59,607 nt of DNA from Bacteroidales bacterium (GTDB lineage: Bacteria > Bacteroidota > Bacteroidia > Bacteroidales > B18-G4): assembly GCA_018400295.1 (NCBI GenBank), contig JAGYMZ010000014.1, positions 1-59,607 on the forward strand, given 5' to 3'. The translations under genes were made by a program, and so were the position numbers. Positions 8,167-16,309 of this stretch are shown piece after piece. Position 1 is the first letter of the stretch, and each line of letters begins with the position of its first letter. The notes beneath the pieces are model-generated. The model had not been told where the DNA came from. It saw nothing but the letters and a program-made list of their open reading frames with translations, and searched no databases.

Positions 8167-9876
8167 ATGAAAACCAAATTATTCCTTCTGTTTTTTTTGA
8201 TTGCAAGCATAAGCGTTGATGCCCAGGTCATGTCGGGAAAAAGCAAACGCAAAAAGGTCAGCGTTACACCCAAAAAGGAAAGCACCGAATACATCAGGGG
8301 GCTGCCCGACCTCATAATCACCGGGGAACGTTTTACAGACCAGAACGGGAATAATTTCATCGATGCGGCAGAAACATGCAACATCATGCTGAATGTGGAA
8401 AACATAGGAAAAGGGACCGCCCGTGCAGTGAAGGTTCAGGCCTCGGTTAAAAATGGACGGATCCCGGGACTGGAATATGAACGGGAGCTTTCCCTGGGAG
8501 ATATCAAACCCGGAACAAGCAAAGCCGTTGCCATTCCCGTTGAAGGACAACGAGACCTGAAAAACGGGCTGGTTGAATTTCAGGTGGAAGTACTGGAAGA
8601 AAGAGGCTTTGATGCATACCCCCTGGAAATGAAGATCGAATCCCGCCGCTTTGCCTCCCCAAAGGTAATTGTAGCGGATGCGGCATTCAGCATGGATGAT
8701 GGCGGCATGGTCAAGCTGAATTATCCCATCGTCCTGGAAGCCATCGTACAAAACATCGGCGCGGGCGATGCCAGAGATGTTTCCGTGGATTTCATCCTCC
8801 CTGCACCCAACTGCTTTCCCCTGAGCGAAACATCCTCGTTCCGTTTCCACAGGCTGGAACCGGGGGAATCCAAAAAGCTGGTATTCACCTTCACCGCTTC
8901 CCGCAGGTTCAAAGGCAATGATATCCCGGTAAAAATAGACCTGAACGAGTCCTTTGGCAACTATTCCAGGGATACCACACTCAGCGTCCGGCTGGAACAA
9001 CAGCTTACCGCCAGCAATGAGGTGGTGATCAGCGGCCAGGAAACCAGAACCCCCACCATCGCCATAGCATCGCTTTCGGCCGACGTGGATAAAAACATCC
9101 CCTTCACGGATAAAAAACATAAATACCGCTATGCACTGATCATCGGTAATGAAGATTATTCCCGCTATCAGCGGGGGCTGCAATCCGAATCCAATGTGGA
9201 CTTCGCCCGGACAGATGCAAAGATTTTCAAAGAATATGCCATCAAAACCCTTGGCACAGAAGAAGGGAATTGCTTCCTGCTTACCGATGCCACAGCCGGT
9301 GAGATGCTCCAGAAAATAGACCTGGTCTCCAAACTTGCTGCCAAAACCCCCGGTAAGTCGGAGATCATATTCTACTATGCCGGACATGGACTCCCCGATG
9401 AGGCAAGCCGGGAACCCTACCTGATCCCCGTGGATGTTTCGGGTTCCAACCTCAATGCTGCCGTAAAACTGAATGAGGTTTATAAAAAATTCGCAGCCTC
9501 GGAAGCAAAACGGGTGACCGTATTCCTGGACGCCTGTTTCAGCGGAGGAGGCAGGGAAGCAGGACTGCTGGCCGCACGCGGGGTTAAGGTCAAGCCCAGG
9601 CAAAACATGATCATGGGCAATATGGTCGTGTTCACCGCCAGTACCGGTGAACAATCCGCCCTGCCATACAAGGAAAAGGAACACGGCATGTTTACGTATT
9701 TCCTGCTGAAAAAAATTCAGGAAAGCAAAGGCAACATGTCCTACGGGGAACTGTCGGAGTACATAACCCAGAATGTATCCCTGGAATCATTGAAAATAAA
9801 CCAGAAAGAACAGGACCCGAGGGTGAACATCAGCGTGAATGTCCAGGATGAATGGACAAAATGGGCGTTCCATTAA
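8167..9876 (+). CDS. Secreted caspase family protease (peptidase C14) with CARDB-like domains
   Basis: A 569-residue predicted exported caspase-fold protease. Seen in order: signal peptide ending VDAQ; two Ig-like CARDB-type domains at about residues 45-160 and 165-290, each with the NIGKGTARAV or NIGAGDARDV signature; then a C14 catalytic domain starting KYRYALIIGNEDY, with H407 in YYAGHG and C457 in LDACFSGGG, the caspase dyad. Family members usually cleave after arginine, lysine or aspartate; the specificity here cannot be read. Export makes this an envelope or extracellular protease rather than a cytosolic defence effector. The neighbour at 9944 carries an LPP20-like domain plus a DUF4384-like region, a combination often found beside caspases. 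Confidence 0.85.
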   Translation: MKTKLFLLFFLIASISVDAQVMSGKSKRKKVSVTPKKESTEYIRGLPDLIITGERFTDQNGNNFIDAAETCNIMLNVENIGKGTARAVKVQASVKNGRIPGLEYERELSLGDIKPGTSKAVAIPVEGQRDLKNGLVEFQVEVLEERGFDAYPLEMKIESRRFASPKVIVADAAFSMDDGGMVKLNYPIVLEAIVQNIGAGDARDVSVDFILPAPNCFPLSETSSFRFHRLEPGESKKLVFTFTASRRFKGNDIPVKIDLNESFGNYSRDTTLSVRLEQQLTASNEVVISGQETRTPTIAIASLSADVDKNIPFTDKKHKYRYALIIGNEDYSRYQRGLQSESNVDFARTDAKIFKEYAIKTLGTEEGNCFLLTDATAGEMLQKIDLVSKLAAKTPGKSEIIFYYAGHGLPDEASREPYLIPVDVSGSNLNAAVKLNEVYKKFAASEAKRVTVFLDACFSGGGREAGLLAARGVKVKPRQNMIMGNMVVFTASTGEQSALPYKEKEHGMFTYFLLKKIQESKGNMSYGELSEYITQNVSLESLKINQKEQDPRVNISVNVQDEWTKWAFH

Positions 9877-9943
9877 GAATTCCGTATCGATCGGCATACG
9901 TATGTTTGACAGAATATTCAGAACGTATTTAAAATCAATGCTT

Positions 9944-10783
9944 ATGAACAACAGCTTGCGTTTCCCGTTGCAGTGCCTGCTTTTTGCCTGTTCGCTGCTT
10001 TTTGCCCTTTCTTCCATGGCCCAGGAAAAAGTCACGGTTCAGGCATATGGACGATGCATCTCCCGCGACCTCACACCCGGGCAAACCAAACGCAAAGCCA
10101 TCGAAGAAGCCAAGCGTGACGCCCTCAACAAAGCCGGTGTTTCAGAATCCGTGCAGGTTTCGGATTTTTTATACCAGTTTGAAGACAACGAAAAATTCCA
10201 GGAGATCTTCCAGGGGTTCACATCCACAGAAACGGGCGCCGACGTCCTGGTAGAAGAAGTACTCGATGAGCGGAAGAATTTTGATGAAAACGGGAATATG
10301 GTCGTGGAGGTAGAGATCAAAGCCACCGTGTTCAAGCACAAAGAGAATAGAGACCCCTCCTTTACCTTCCAGCTAAAAGGAATTGATGAATTCTACGATC
10401 ATCTCGATTTTATGCGCTTTGATTTCATTCCCCGGAAAGACGGATACCTTAAAATATTCAACGTGAACGACGATACCAGCCTGATCCTTTATCCCTATGA
10501 GGACCCCCACGACTTTTTTCTGAGCGAAGAAAAAGACAAGCTGTTTGAACGGGGCAGAACCTATGATTTCCCCATCAGCGAGCTCTTTGATCCCCGCGGG
10601 TATTTCCTGCAAATAGAAGACCCCGGAAAAATGAAGGAATTCAATCTGCTGATCTTCGTTTTTACCAAAAAGGATTTCCCCTTTACCGGTCATAACAACG
10701 TCAAAGACATCATGTCCTGGATCTATAACCTTCCTGTGGATGAACGGGCGGTGAAGCAGGTTGGTTTCGTGATACGGAAATAA
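9944..10783 (+). CDS. Exported LPP20/FlgT-like protein with probable DUF4384 domain
   Basis: A 279-residue exported protein; the ATG at 9944 gives a normal signal peptide (hydrophobic core and cleavage near SSMAQ), while the in-frame ATGs at 9902 and 9938 only lengthen the n-region. The first mature part, VTVQAYGRCISRDLTPGQTK followed by an alanine-rich helix, fits the LPP20/FlgT N-terminal layout. The second half (YLKIFNVNDDTSLILYPYED, then FDPRGYFLQIEDPGKMKEF) resembles DUF4384, a domain often linked to caspase proteins. It closes the seven-gene cluster and follows the caspase gene by 67 bases. I infer a partner role with the caspase; no biochemical function is known. Confidence 0.68.
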   Translation: MNNSLRFPLQCLLFACSLLFALSSMAQEKVTVQAYGRCISRDLTPGQTKRKAIEEAKRDALNKAGVSESVQVSDFLYQFEDNEKFQEIFQGFTSTETGADVLVEEVLDERKNFDENGNMVVEVEIKATVFKHKENRDPSFTFQLKGIDEFYDHLDFMRFDFIPRKDGYLKIFNVNDDTSLILYPYEDPHDFFLSEEKDKLFERGRTYDFPISELFDPRGYFLQIEDPGKMKEFNLLIFVFTKKDFPFTGHNNVKDIMSWIYNLPVDERAVKQVGFVIRK

Positions 10784-10806
10784 CCCGCTTGTTGGATAAT
10801 TCTCAC

Positions 10807-10814
10807 TATCTTCG
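10807..10814 (+). promoter_or_regulatory. Candidate -7 element TATCTTCG five bases before the FemAB-like start
   Basis: TATCTTCG differs from TAnnTTTG at one base. Only five bases separate it from the ATG at 10820, so transcription would start at or very near the start codon, giving a leaderless message. Assigned by pattern. Confidence 0.45.
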
Positions 10815-10819
10815 CCCTG

Positions 10820-11947
10820 ATGCAGGCAGATGTCAACATATCGGTCCATAACCACCTACCTGATTCCCTTGAACAAAAGATCACCGGTCTGTCAAAAAAT
10901 TCCCCGAATTTCAATTTTTTCCAGTCGCCAGCATTTTTCCGGCTCGCCGGAAAGACCAGGAATTTTACCCCCCTTTTGCTGGCTGCCCATAATGCGCAGG
11001 GCAAACTTATATCCTCCCTGCTGGTGGTTATGATCAGGGAATCTTCCGGCATCAGGGGAAGGCTTTCCATGCGCGCGGTGGTGTATGGCGGCCCTGTGCT
11101 ATACGCGGAAGCGGAATTGAAGGATGTTCTTCCCGGACTTTTAAAGAAACTAAGCCAAACCACCGGCAAGAAAGCCATCTTTACCCAGTTCAGGAATTTC
11201 ATGGATCTTCATGCGTTAAAACCCGTCTTCCGGGAAAACGGCTTCTTATACCGCCCCAGATTGAATCTGTTGATCAATACACATTCCCGCGAAGATGTCT
11301 GGAAAGGGATGAGCCCGTCGAGAAGGCGGCAAATAAAAAAGGGATTGTCTTTCAAACAGGGAGGCCTGCCCCATGCAGACAAGCCATGGAACATTTCCAT
11401 GGTCCGTCACCCATCCGGCGGTAATGCCTTAAAAGGCCTGGAGATCATCGTTCCCGGACATGTTGGCCAAGTGAGGACCTTTTACGGCATCCTGGAGAAA
11501 CTTTACCGGTACCGGGTGCGGAAGCCGCTTCCGGACTGGTCTTTTTTTGAGAATTTTTATTACCTGACACAAGAGTCACCCGAATGGGGGGTTATCCTTT
11601 TGGTAATATACAACGAAAAGGTGATCGGGGGCATTTTATCACCCATAACGCCCGGCAGGACGGTCTACGAATTGTATGTATGCGGATTGGACCGGGAATA
11701 TAAAGACCAGCACCCCAGTACGCTGGCGACCTGGGCAGCCATTGACCATGCCCTGCAAAAAAACATTCCACAATTCGATTTCATGGGTGTGGGCATCCCC
11801 GGCAAACCTTATGGCGTCAGGGAATTTAAAAAACGATTCGGTGGCCGGATGGTAAATTACGGCAGATATGTGCGCATCAACAATAAAATCATATACAACA
11901 TCGCTGAACTGGGATACAATATCCTTTCTGTTTTCCGGAAAGTATGA
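10820..11947 (+). CDS. FemAB-like / GNAT-fold acyltransferase family protein
   Basis: A 375-residue cytoplasmic protein of the FemAB-related GNAT superfamily. Seen: FNFFQSPAFFRL near residue 35, typical of the opening of these proteins; WKGMSPSRRRQIKKGL, the basic motif seen before the second GNAT-like fold; and VIYNEKVIGGILSPITPGRTVYELYVCGLD followed by HPSTLATWAAIDHAL and FDFMGVGIPGKPYGVREFKKRFGG, the family's C-terminal signature. Relatives add amino acids to peptidoglycan precursors or modify polysaccharides. Downstream genes make capsule, so a polysaccharide-related acyl transfer is plausible. The substrate cannot be read from the sequence. Confidence 0.72.
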   Translation: MQADVNISVHNHLPDSLEQKITGLSKNSPNFNFFQSPAFFRLAGKTRNFTPLLLAAHNAQGKLISSLLVVMIRESSGIRGRLSMRAVVYGGPVLYAEAELKDVLPGLLKKLSQTTGKKAIFTQFRNFMDLHALKPVFRENGFLYRPRLNLLINTHSREDVWKGMSPSRRRQIKKGLSFKQGGLPHADKPWNISMVRHPSGGNALKGLEIIVPGHVGQVRTFYGILEKLYRYRVRKPLPDWSFFENFYYLTQESPEWGVILLVIYNEKVIGGILSPITPGRTVYELYVCGLDREYKDQHPSTLATWAAIDHALQKNIPQFDFMGVGIPGKPYGVREFKKRFGGRMVNYGRYVRINNKIIYNIAELGYNILSVFRKV

Positions 11948-11955
11948 TCCTGTTT

Positions 11956-12453
11956 TTAGCGCTTGTATTCTTTCTTCAGCTTACGCCCATCCATCCATTC
12001 GGGCATTGCATAAGCAAATCCACGCCCTTTGTATTTCACTTTGACAAGGTCATTGCGCCGGTTGGCCAGCTTGATCAAACATTGGTTCAGTTTTGCCCTG
12101 GCCTTGGCATCGGTGGTGAAAATACCAACCTCTTTTGCCTTCGGTTTGACCCGTTCATAGATCTCGGGGTTGATCAATACTTTCCCTTCCTTTTTAATGC
12201 TTTCAAGGATCAACTTATCCCAATCAGATAACGGATACGGCTTGCGCGGTGCCTTCTTTTTAGATTCCTTGCGCGGACGGCCCGGTCCTGGCTGACTGAC
12301 CTTCCCCTCCTTGAGGTCCTTTGAATAATTTTCCAGGGCGCGGATCTGAAATCTTATGTGATCGCTCTTGACCTTTAATTTTCGCAATTCAGACCTGAAA
12401 TCATTCAGCAGATCCTGTACATCTTCCTGGGTAAGCTTCGTGGATAATTTCAT
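11956..12453 (-). CDS. Small basic protein with AT-hook-like motif
   Basis: A 165-residue protein from the ATG at 12453; an upstream in-frame ATG at 12567 would add a lysine/isoleucine-rich AT-derived stretch and is not credible. Seen: a predicted coiled-coil N-terminus (about residues 5-50, FRSELRKLKVKSDHIRFQIRA), a basic linker GPGRPRKESKKKAPRKPYP with an AT-hook-like GRP core flanked by arginine and lysine, and a C-terminal domain of about 85 residues (LSDWDKLILESIKKEGKVLI, then KLNQCLIKLANRRNDLVKVK) that looks like a winged helix. DNA binding is an inference from the hook and the fold-like pattern. It converges on the FemAB-like gene with 8 bases between. Confidence 0.6.
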   Translation of the reverse strand: MKLSTKLTQEDVQDLLNDFRSELRKLKVKSDHIRFQIRALENYSKDLKEGKVSQPGPGRPRKESKKKAPRKPYPLSDWDKLILESIKKEGKVLINPEIYERVKPKAKEVGIFTTDAKARAKLNQCLIKLANRRNDLVKVKYKGRGFAYAMPEWMDGRKLKKEYKR

Positions 12454-12788
12454 ATTCGTATATTTTATTTTCACTAAAATAATGATTTTTATAAGAATCC
12501 GGTCTACAAAAATAAATATTTTTATATATAATTTGCAAAAAAAATATAATTGCTTCGGGGAAAACACGGGATATAAAAATCAACATGCTGTTTCTAAACA
12601 TTTTAAAACAAATTATTTGTCAATAAAACCCGAACAATATCAACCAGGCCGCTTTATATTCTATCCAAATATTGAATTAGGAATAATTGCAAATCGCTGA
12701 TACGGAGATTATTTTAAGCATACAAAACCCGGGAAAGGAAAATGTATTTTTATTGTTTCCGGGGGATCAAAGGGAGCGGGCATTGGAA
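12454..12788. other. AT-rich intergenic region without a visible gene
   Basis: About 335 bases between two reverse-strand genes, strongly AT-rich with many A and T runs. I see no credible reading frame and no RNA gene. It presumably contains the promoter of the AT-hook-like protein; no clean TAnnTTTG element could be placed. Confidence 0.5.
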
Positions 12789-14330
12789 TTATCTGCTTCT
12801 TGCCTGCCTGAAAACAATGTTCGTGAATGCAATAAAAAAATATCTCAGGTCCGTCAGAAACGGATGCTTTTCATAAGCATCCAGGTAGCGCATTTCCGAT
12901 TCCATTATCTCATCCAGCGTTTTGGGCATATCCACATAGAACGGGGGTACAAGTCCGGGCTTGTATTTGATGCGCCGCTTCCGGAGTTCCTCTGAATACA
13001 GCATAAAATAATGCCGGCTCAGGGGACGGACGCCAACCAGTTTCATGTCGCCTTTCAGCACATTATACAGCATGGGTACTTCATCCAGCCATATTTTCCT
13101 CATCAGCCGGCCCAGGGTGGTTACGCGAAAATCATTAGAAAATTTGCCCCCATCGGCCAGGTCATACTTTTGATAAATATACTCCTGCAAATATTCCGAA
13201 TATGCATGCATGGTACGGAACTTATATACATTGAACAGTTTCCCACCCTTCCCATACCGCTTTAGGGTAATGACCGGCCCATAGGTCGGGTTGTAATCAT
13301 AGGCCGGCGGTTTGATCTTTTTTACGGCAAAAAAAAGACAATTGTGAATGTACTCCTCCCTGACCACGGTAAAACCACAGGAATATAACCGGCCAAAGGT
13401 CTCGGCTTTTGATATAACCCGGTTGTGGCCGCGGGTGACATAAAAATAGATCTTCTTGAATACAGGAAGCTTGGGGAAAGCACGTTTCCATGCCCAGTCG
13501 GCCGTATACACCAAATAATTTATGCCCCAAGGGTATTTTTTCAGGATGCGTTTCTTCCGCAGCAGGTAGGTTTCCGCACAATCAATAAAAATTCCGCCAT
13601 AGGGGATCTTGCTGTTCACCGCTTCCATGAATTTATTTATATACCGGATATCATTGATCCGCTTCAGGTTGATCACATTATAAAATTCATTATCCGGCTG
13701 GTTCAGTATGTTGAACCGCGTGGTTGTTGCAATGATCAGGTTGTTGCTTTTCCTCAGGTCCGCAACCTTTTCAATAAAACGAAGCACCTCCCAGCCCCGC
13801 TCTTTGATGATCATGTTTGTTATGCGCCCATACGCTTCATCGTCCAGGAATTTTTCAGCTTCACCTTCCATCCCCGCAACTTCTTCCAGGATCAGGCCCT
13901 CCGGTGGTACAGCTACCTGGCCATTGAGCTTGACATCCCTGGTTTCATCAATCCTGACCGGATGCAAAAAAGCGTTAAAGATCAACCCCAGGTTGATCTC
14001 CAGAAAAGTAGCCAGTCCAATGGTACCAAATACAATAAACCTGGAAAAAAAGGTAACCTGGAACGAATAGATCAGAATGGAAACCACCGAAAGAATGGTA
14101 AAATTGCAGATCAAAAAAGGAATGATCACATCCCTGGAAGACCGGACCTTTTCAAAATCGTATTTACCCAGAAATATGGAGATCAATACCCATATCAACG
14201 TAAAATAGATCAGCGCTTCCCAGTATGAAGGAAGGATAACGGAACGCGTACCGGGTTTCAACCAGGCAAAACCCAGGAAAGAAACAATGATCACAGCGAT
14301 ATCAATCAAAATATATAGCCACTTGCGCAT
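12789..14330 (-). CDS. Exopolysaccharide biosynthesis polyprenyl-phosphate sugar transferase
   Basis: A 513-residue membrane enzyme of the bacterial sugar transferase (WcaJ/WbaP-like) family, which transfers a sugar phosphate to undecaprenyl phosphate to start an oligosaccharide repeat. Seen: hydrophobic helices in the first 125 residues; a variable middle; and a C-terminal catalytic domain with KGGKLFNVYKFRTMH, then DFRVTTLGRLMRKIWLDEVPMLYNVLKGDMKLVGVRPL, the family signature. The helix before the catalytic domain is hydrophobic only in part, which is usual. It is divergent from a Wzi-like capsule gene across a 192-base region carrying promoter-like elements on both strands. Capsule or exopolysaccharide initiation is well supported; the sugar is unknown. 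Confidence 0.88.
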   Translation of the reverse strand: MRKWLYILIDIAVIIVSFLGFAWLKPGTRSVILPSYWEALIYFTLIWVLISIFLGKYDFEKVRSSRDVIIPFLICNFTILSVVSILIYSFQVTFFSRFIVFGTIGLATFLEINLGLIFNAFLHPVRIDETRDVKLNGQVAVPPEGLILEEVAGMEGEAEKFLDDEAYGRITNMIIKERGWEVLRFIEKVADLRKSNNLIIATTTRFNILNQPDNEFYNVINLKRINDIRYINKFMEAVNSKIPYGGIFIDCAETYLLRKKRILKKYPWGINYLVYTADWAWKRAFPKLPVFKKIYFYVTRGHNRVISKAETFGRLYSCGFTVVREEYIHNCLFFAVKKIKPPAYDYNPTYGPVITLKRYGKGGKLFNVYKFRTMHAYSEYLQEYIYQKYDLADGGKFSNDFRVTTLGRLMRKIWLDEVPMLYNVLKGDMKLVGVRPLSRHYFMLYSEELRKRRIKYKPGLVPPFYVDMPKTLDEIMESEMRYLDAYEKHPFLTDLRYFFIAFTNIVFRQARSR

Positions 14331-14353
14331 GCTGATTGCTAAATGTTATGGTG

Positions 14354-14361
14354 CTAAGATA
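14354..14361 (-). promoter_or_regulatory. Candidate -7 element TATCTTAG for the sugar transferase gene
   Basis: Read on the reverse strand, 14361-14354 is TATCTTAG, one base from TAnnTTTG, about 24 bases ahead of the ATG at 14330. Assigned by pattern. Confidence 0.4.
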
Positions 14362-14405
14362 CACTTTTCCTGACTTTCCCTGCACCGGAATTTCGCGGAA
14401 ATTTT

Positions 14406-14413
14406 TACCTTTG
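14406..14413 (+). promoter_or_regulatory. Promoter -7 element TACCTTTG for the Wzi-like gene
   Basis: An exact match to the Bacteroidota -7 consensus TAnnTTTG, 109 bases before the ATG at 14523, so the message would have a leader of roughly 100 bases. The divergent sugar transferase has its own candidate element 45 bases away. Confidence 0.5.
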
Positions 14414-14522
14414 TGAAGGGCCATAACGAATATCCATCCATGCAACATAAATATTCATTCACTGAAACCGGATAAAAATACCGGGGTCCGCAAACCTCGC
14501 AAAAAAAAATAGCTACGCCATC

Positions 14523-16190
14523 ATGAAAAGAATTCTGTTACTGACATCCTTCCTGATCACCCTTGCAGCATCAAGCCAAACCGTGTATGAGCACATCAGC
14601 AGCAAAGGCATCTATCATTTCCTCGATGAACTGGCCAATAATAAGATCATTGAACTGAACTCAGCCGTAAAACCTTACGCCCGCATGTTTATCGCAGAAA
14701 AACTCAAAGAGGCCTCCGAACAAAAAGATAAGCTCAACAAGCGCCAGCAGCGGGAACTGCGTTTTTATGCGCGCGGATATACCCTGGAAATGGATGAACA
14801 TCCCGAAACCAATGCAACATTTGATGTTTTCAAAAAGAACAAAAACCTCGCAACAGCCATCAATCCGTTTGGCATCCTTTACAAAGACAGCGTCTTTTCC
14901 TTTTCGCTCAAGCCCGTATGGGGAATACGTTATTTTTTTAACGATCACGGGAGCGTGTATCATCGCTGGGGCGGTGCCGAAATGTATGGCTACATAGGGA
15001 GCAACCTGAGCTTTTATGCCAGTCTTCGCGACAACAACGAAACAGAATGGCTCAGCCGGCCGGATTACCTGAACCGCAGACAAGGCGTTCCGGTTAAAGG
15101 GAATCCATACGGGGGGGTGGATTACAGCGAAATGCGCGGGGGCATTTTCTATACCTGGCAATGGGGGTCCGCAGGACTGGCCAAAGACCACCTTAGCTGG
15201 GGAAGCAACTACCACGGGGCCAATATATTTTCAGGAAAACAACCTTCCTTCGGACAAATACAACTGAACCTGAAACCCACCCGCTGGTTCGAATTCCATT
15301 ATTTTCACGGATGGTTGGTATCGGAAGTGGTGGACAGCAGCCGCTCCTATTGGGACAACGATACCTACCGGGAGGTTTTTCACGGTAAGTACATCGCCGC
15401 CAATTTCTATACCTTCATTCCGGTCAAAAGGCTCAATCTTTCTTTTGGCAACTCCATTGTATACAGCGATATTGGCGTTCAGGCCGTGTATCTTATCCCC
15501 TTTTTATTCTATAAATCCGTGGACCACACCCTGAATTCAACCGCCAACAATACGGGCCAGAACTCCCAGATGTTCTTTGACATCAGTTCCCGGAACCTAA
15601 AGCACCTGCACCTCTATGCCACGGCTTTTATCGATGAGTTCAAGCTTGACCGCCTCCGGCACAACGATCAGCATAATTTCATATCCTGGAAGTGCGGGTT
15701 CAGGCTTTCGGACTTCCCCCTGCAAAATCTTGCCCTCACCGCAGAATACACGCGTACCAATCCCGGGACCTATCAGCACTATATCTCCACCACAACCTAC
15801 GAAAGCAATGGTTACAACATGGGCCATTACCTGAAAGCAAACTCGGAAGAATATTACATCGGCATCAGCTTCAAACCGCTACGGGGTCTGCACTTTAAAA
15901 CATCCTGGATGCTTGCCAGGCACGGCAACGATATACAGTATACCAGCAATTCCAGGCCACAGAATGAACCGGTATTGAAAGACATCACCTGGGAAGACCA
16001 AACCTGGAGCTTATCCGCCACTTACGAATTCACCGGCAATGCTTACCTGTTCGCAGAACTGATCTTAAGCGATATTCAAGGGCATGATGCAGATGGCCAA
16101 ACCGCAACGTATTATCTTGAAAAATTCACTCCGGAATTGTTTTGGGGTCAAAAAACCACCGCATCGCTGGGATTCAACATAGGTTTCTGA
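14523..16190 (+). CDS. Wzi-like capsule assembly outer-membrane protein
   Basis: A 555-residue exported protein. Seen: signal peptide ending near AASSQ; an N-terminal helical part (about residues 20-90, with many K, E and Q); and from about residue 110 alternating aromatic strands such as FSFSLKPVWGIRYFF, WGGAEMYGYIGSNLSFYASL and the C-terminal ATYEFTGNAYLFAELILSD, ending TTASLGFNIGF with a terminal phenylalanine as in outer-membrane barrels. The pattern matches the Wzi family, which holds capsule polysaccharide at the cell surface. The divergent sugar transferase gene strengthens a capsule role. Family call from sequence pattern, without a search. Confidence 0.75.
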   Translation: MKRILLLTSFLITLAASSQTVYEHISSKGIYHFLDELANNKIIELNSAVKPYARMFIAEKLKEASEQKDKLNKRQQRELRFYARGYTLEMDEHPETNATFDVFKKNKNLATAINPFGILYKDSVFSFSLKPVWGIRYFFNDHGSVYHRWGGAEMYGYIGSNLSFYASLRDNNETEWLSRPDYLNRRQGVPVKGNPYGGVDYSEMRGGIFYTWQWGSAGLAKDHLSWGSNYHGANIFSGKQPSFGQIQLNLKPTRWFEFHYFHGWLVSEVVDSSRSYWDNDTYREVFHGKYIAANFYTFIPVKRLNLSFGNSIVYSDIGVQAVYLIPFLFYKSVDHTLNSTANNTGQNSQMFFDISSRNLKHLHLYATAFIDEFKLDRLRHNDQHNFISWKCGFRLSDFPLQNLALTAEYTRTNPGTYQHYISTTTYESNGYNMGHYLKANSEEYYIGISFKPLRGLHFKTSWMLARHGNDIQYTSNSRPQNEPVLKDITWEDQTWSLSATYEFTGNAYLFAELILSDIQGHDADGQTATYYLEKFTPELFWGQKTTASLGFNIGF

Positions 16191-16309
16191 TCAAAATTTT
16201 TTTATTATTTTTACCGGTTCATTTGCAAGGGCTCCGGATCCGGGACCTGTATAAATATTCATGGATATAAATTTTTATATAAATAATATTGCTTAAAAAT
16301 AAGGGAACT

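Noticed and set aside
8179-9684. A 501-residue open frame antisense to the caspase gene
   Set aside because: It is a compositional shadow: no signal, no motif and no ribosome site, whereas the plus strand has a full catalytic domain.
13425-14228. A 267-residue open frame antisense to the sugar transferase
   Set aside because: The reverse strand carries the complete WcaJ-like domain; this is its shadow.
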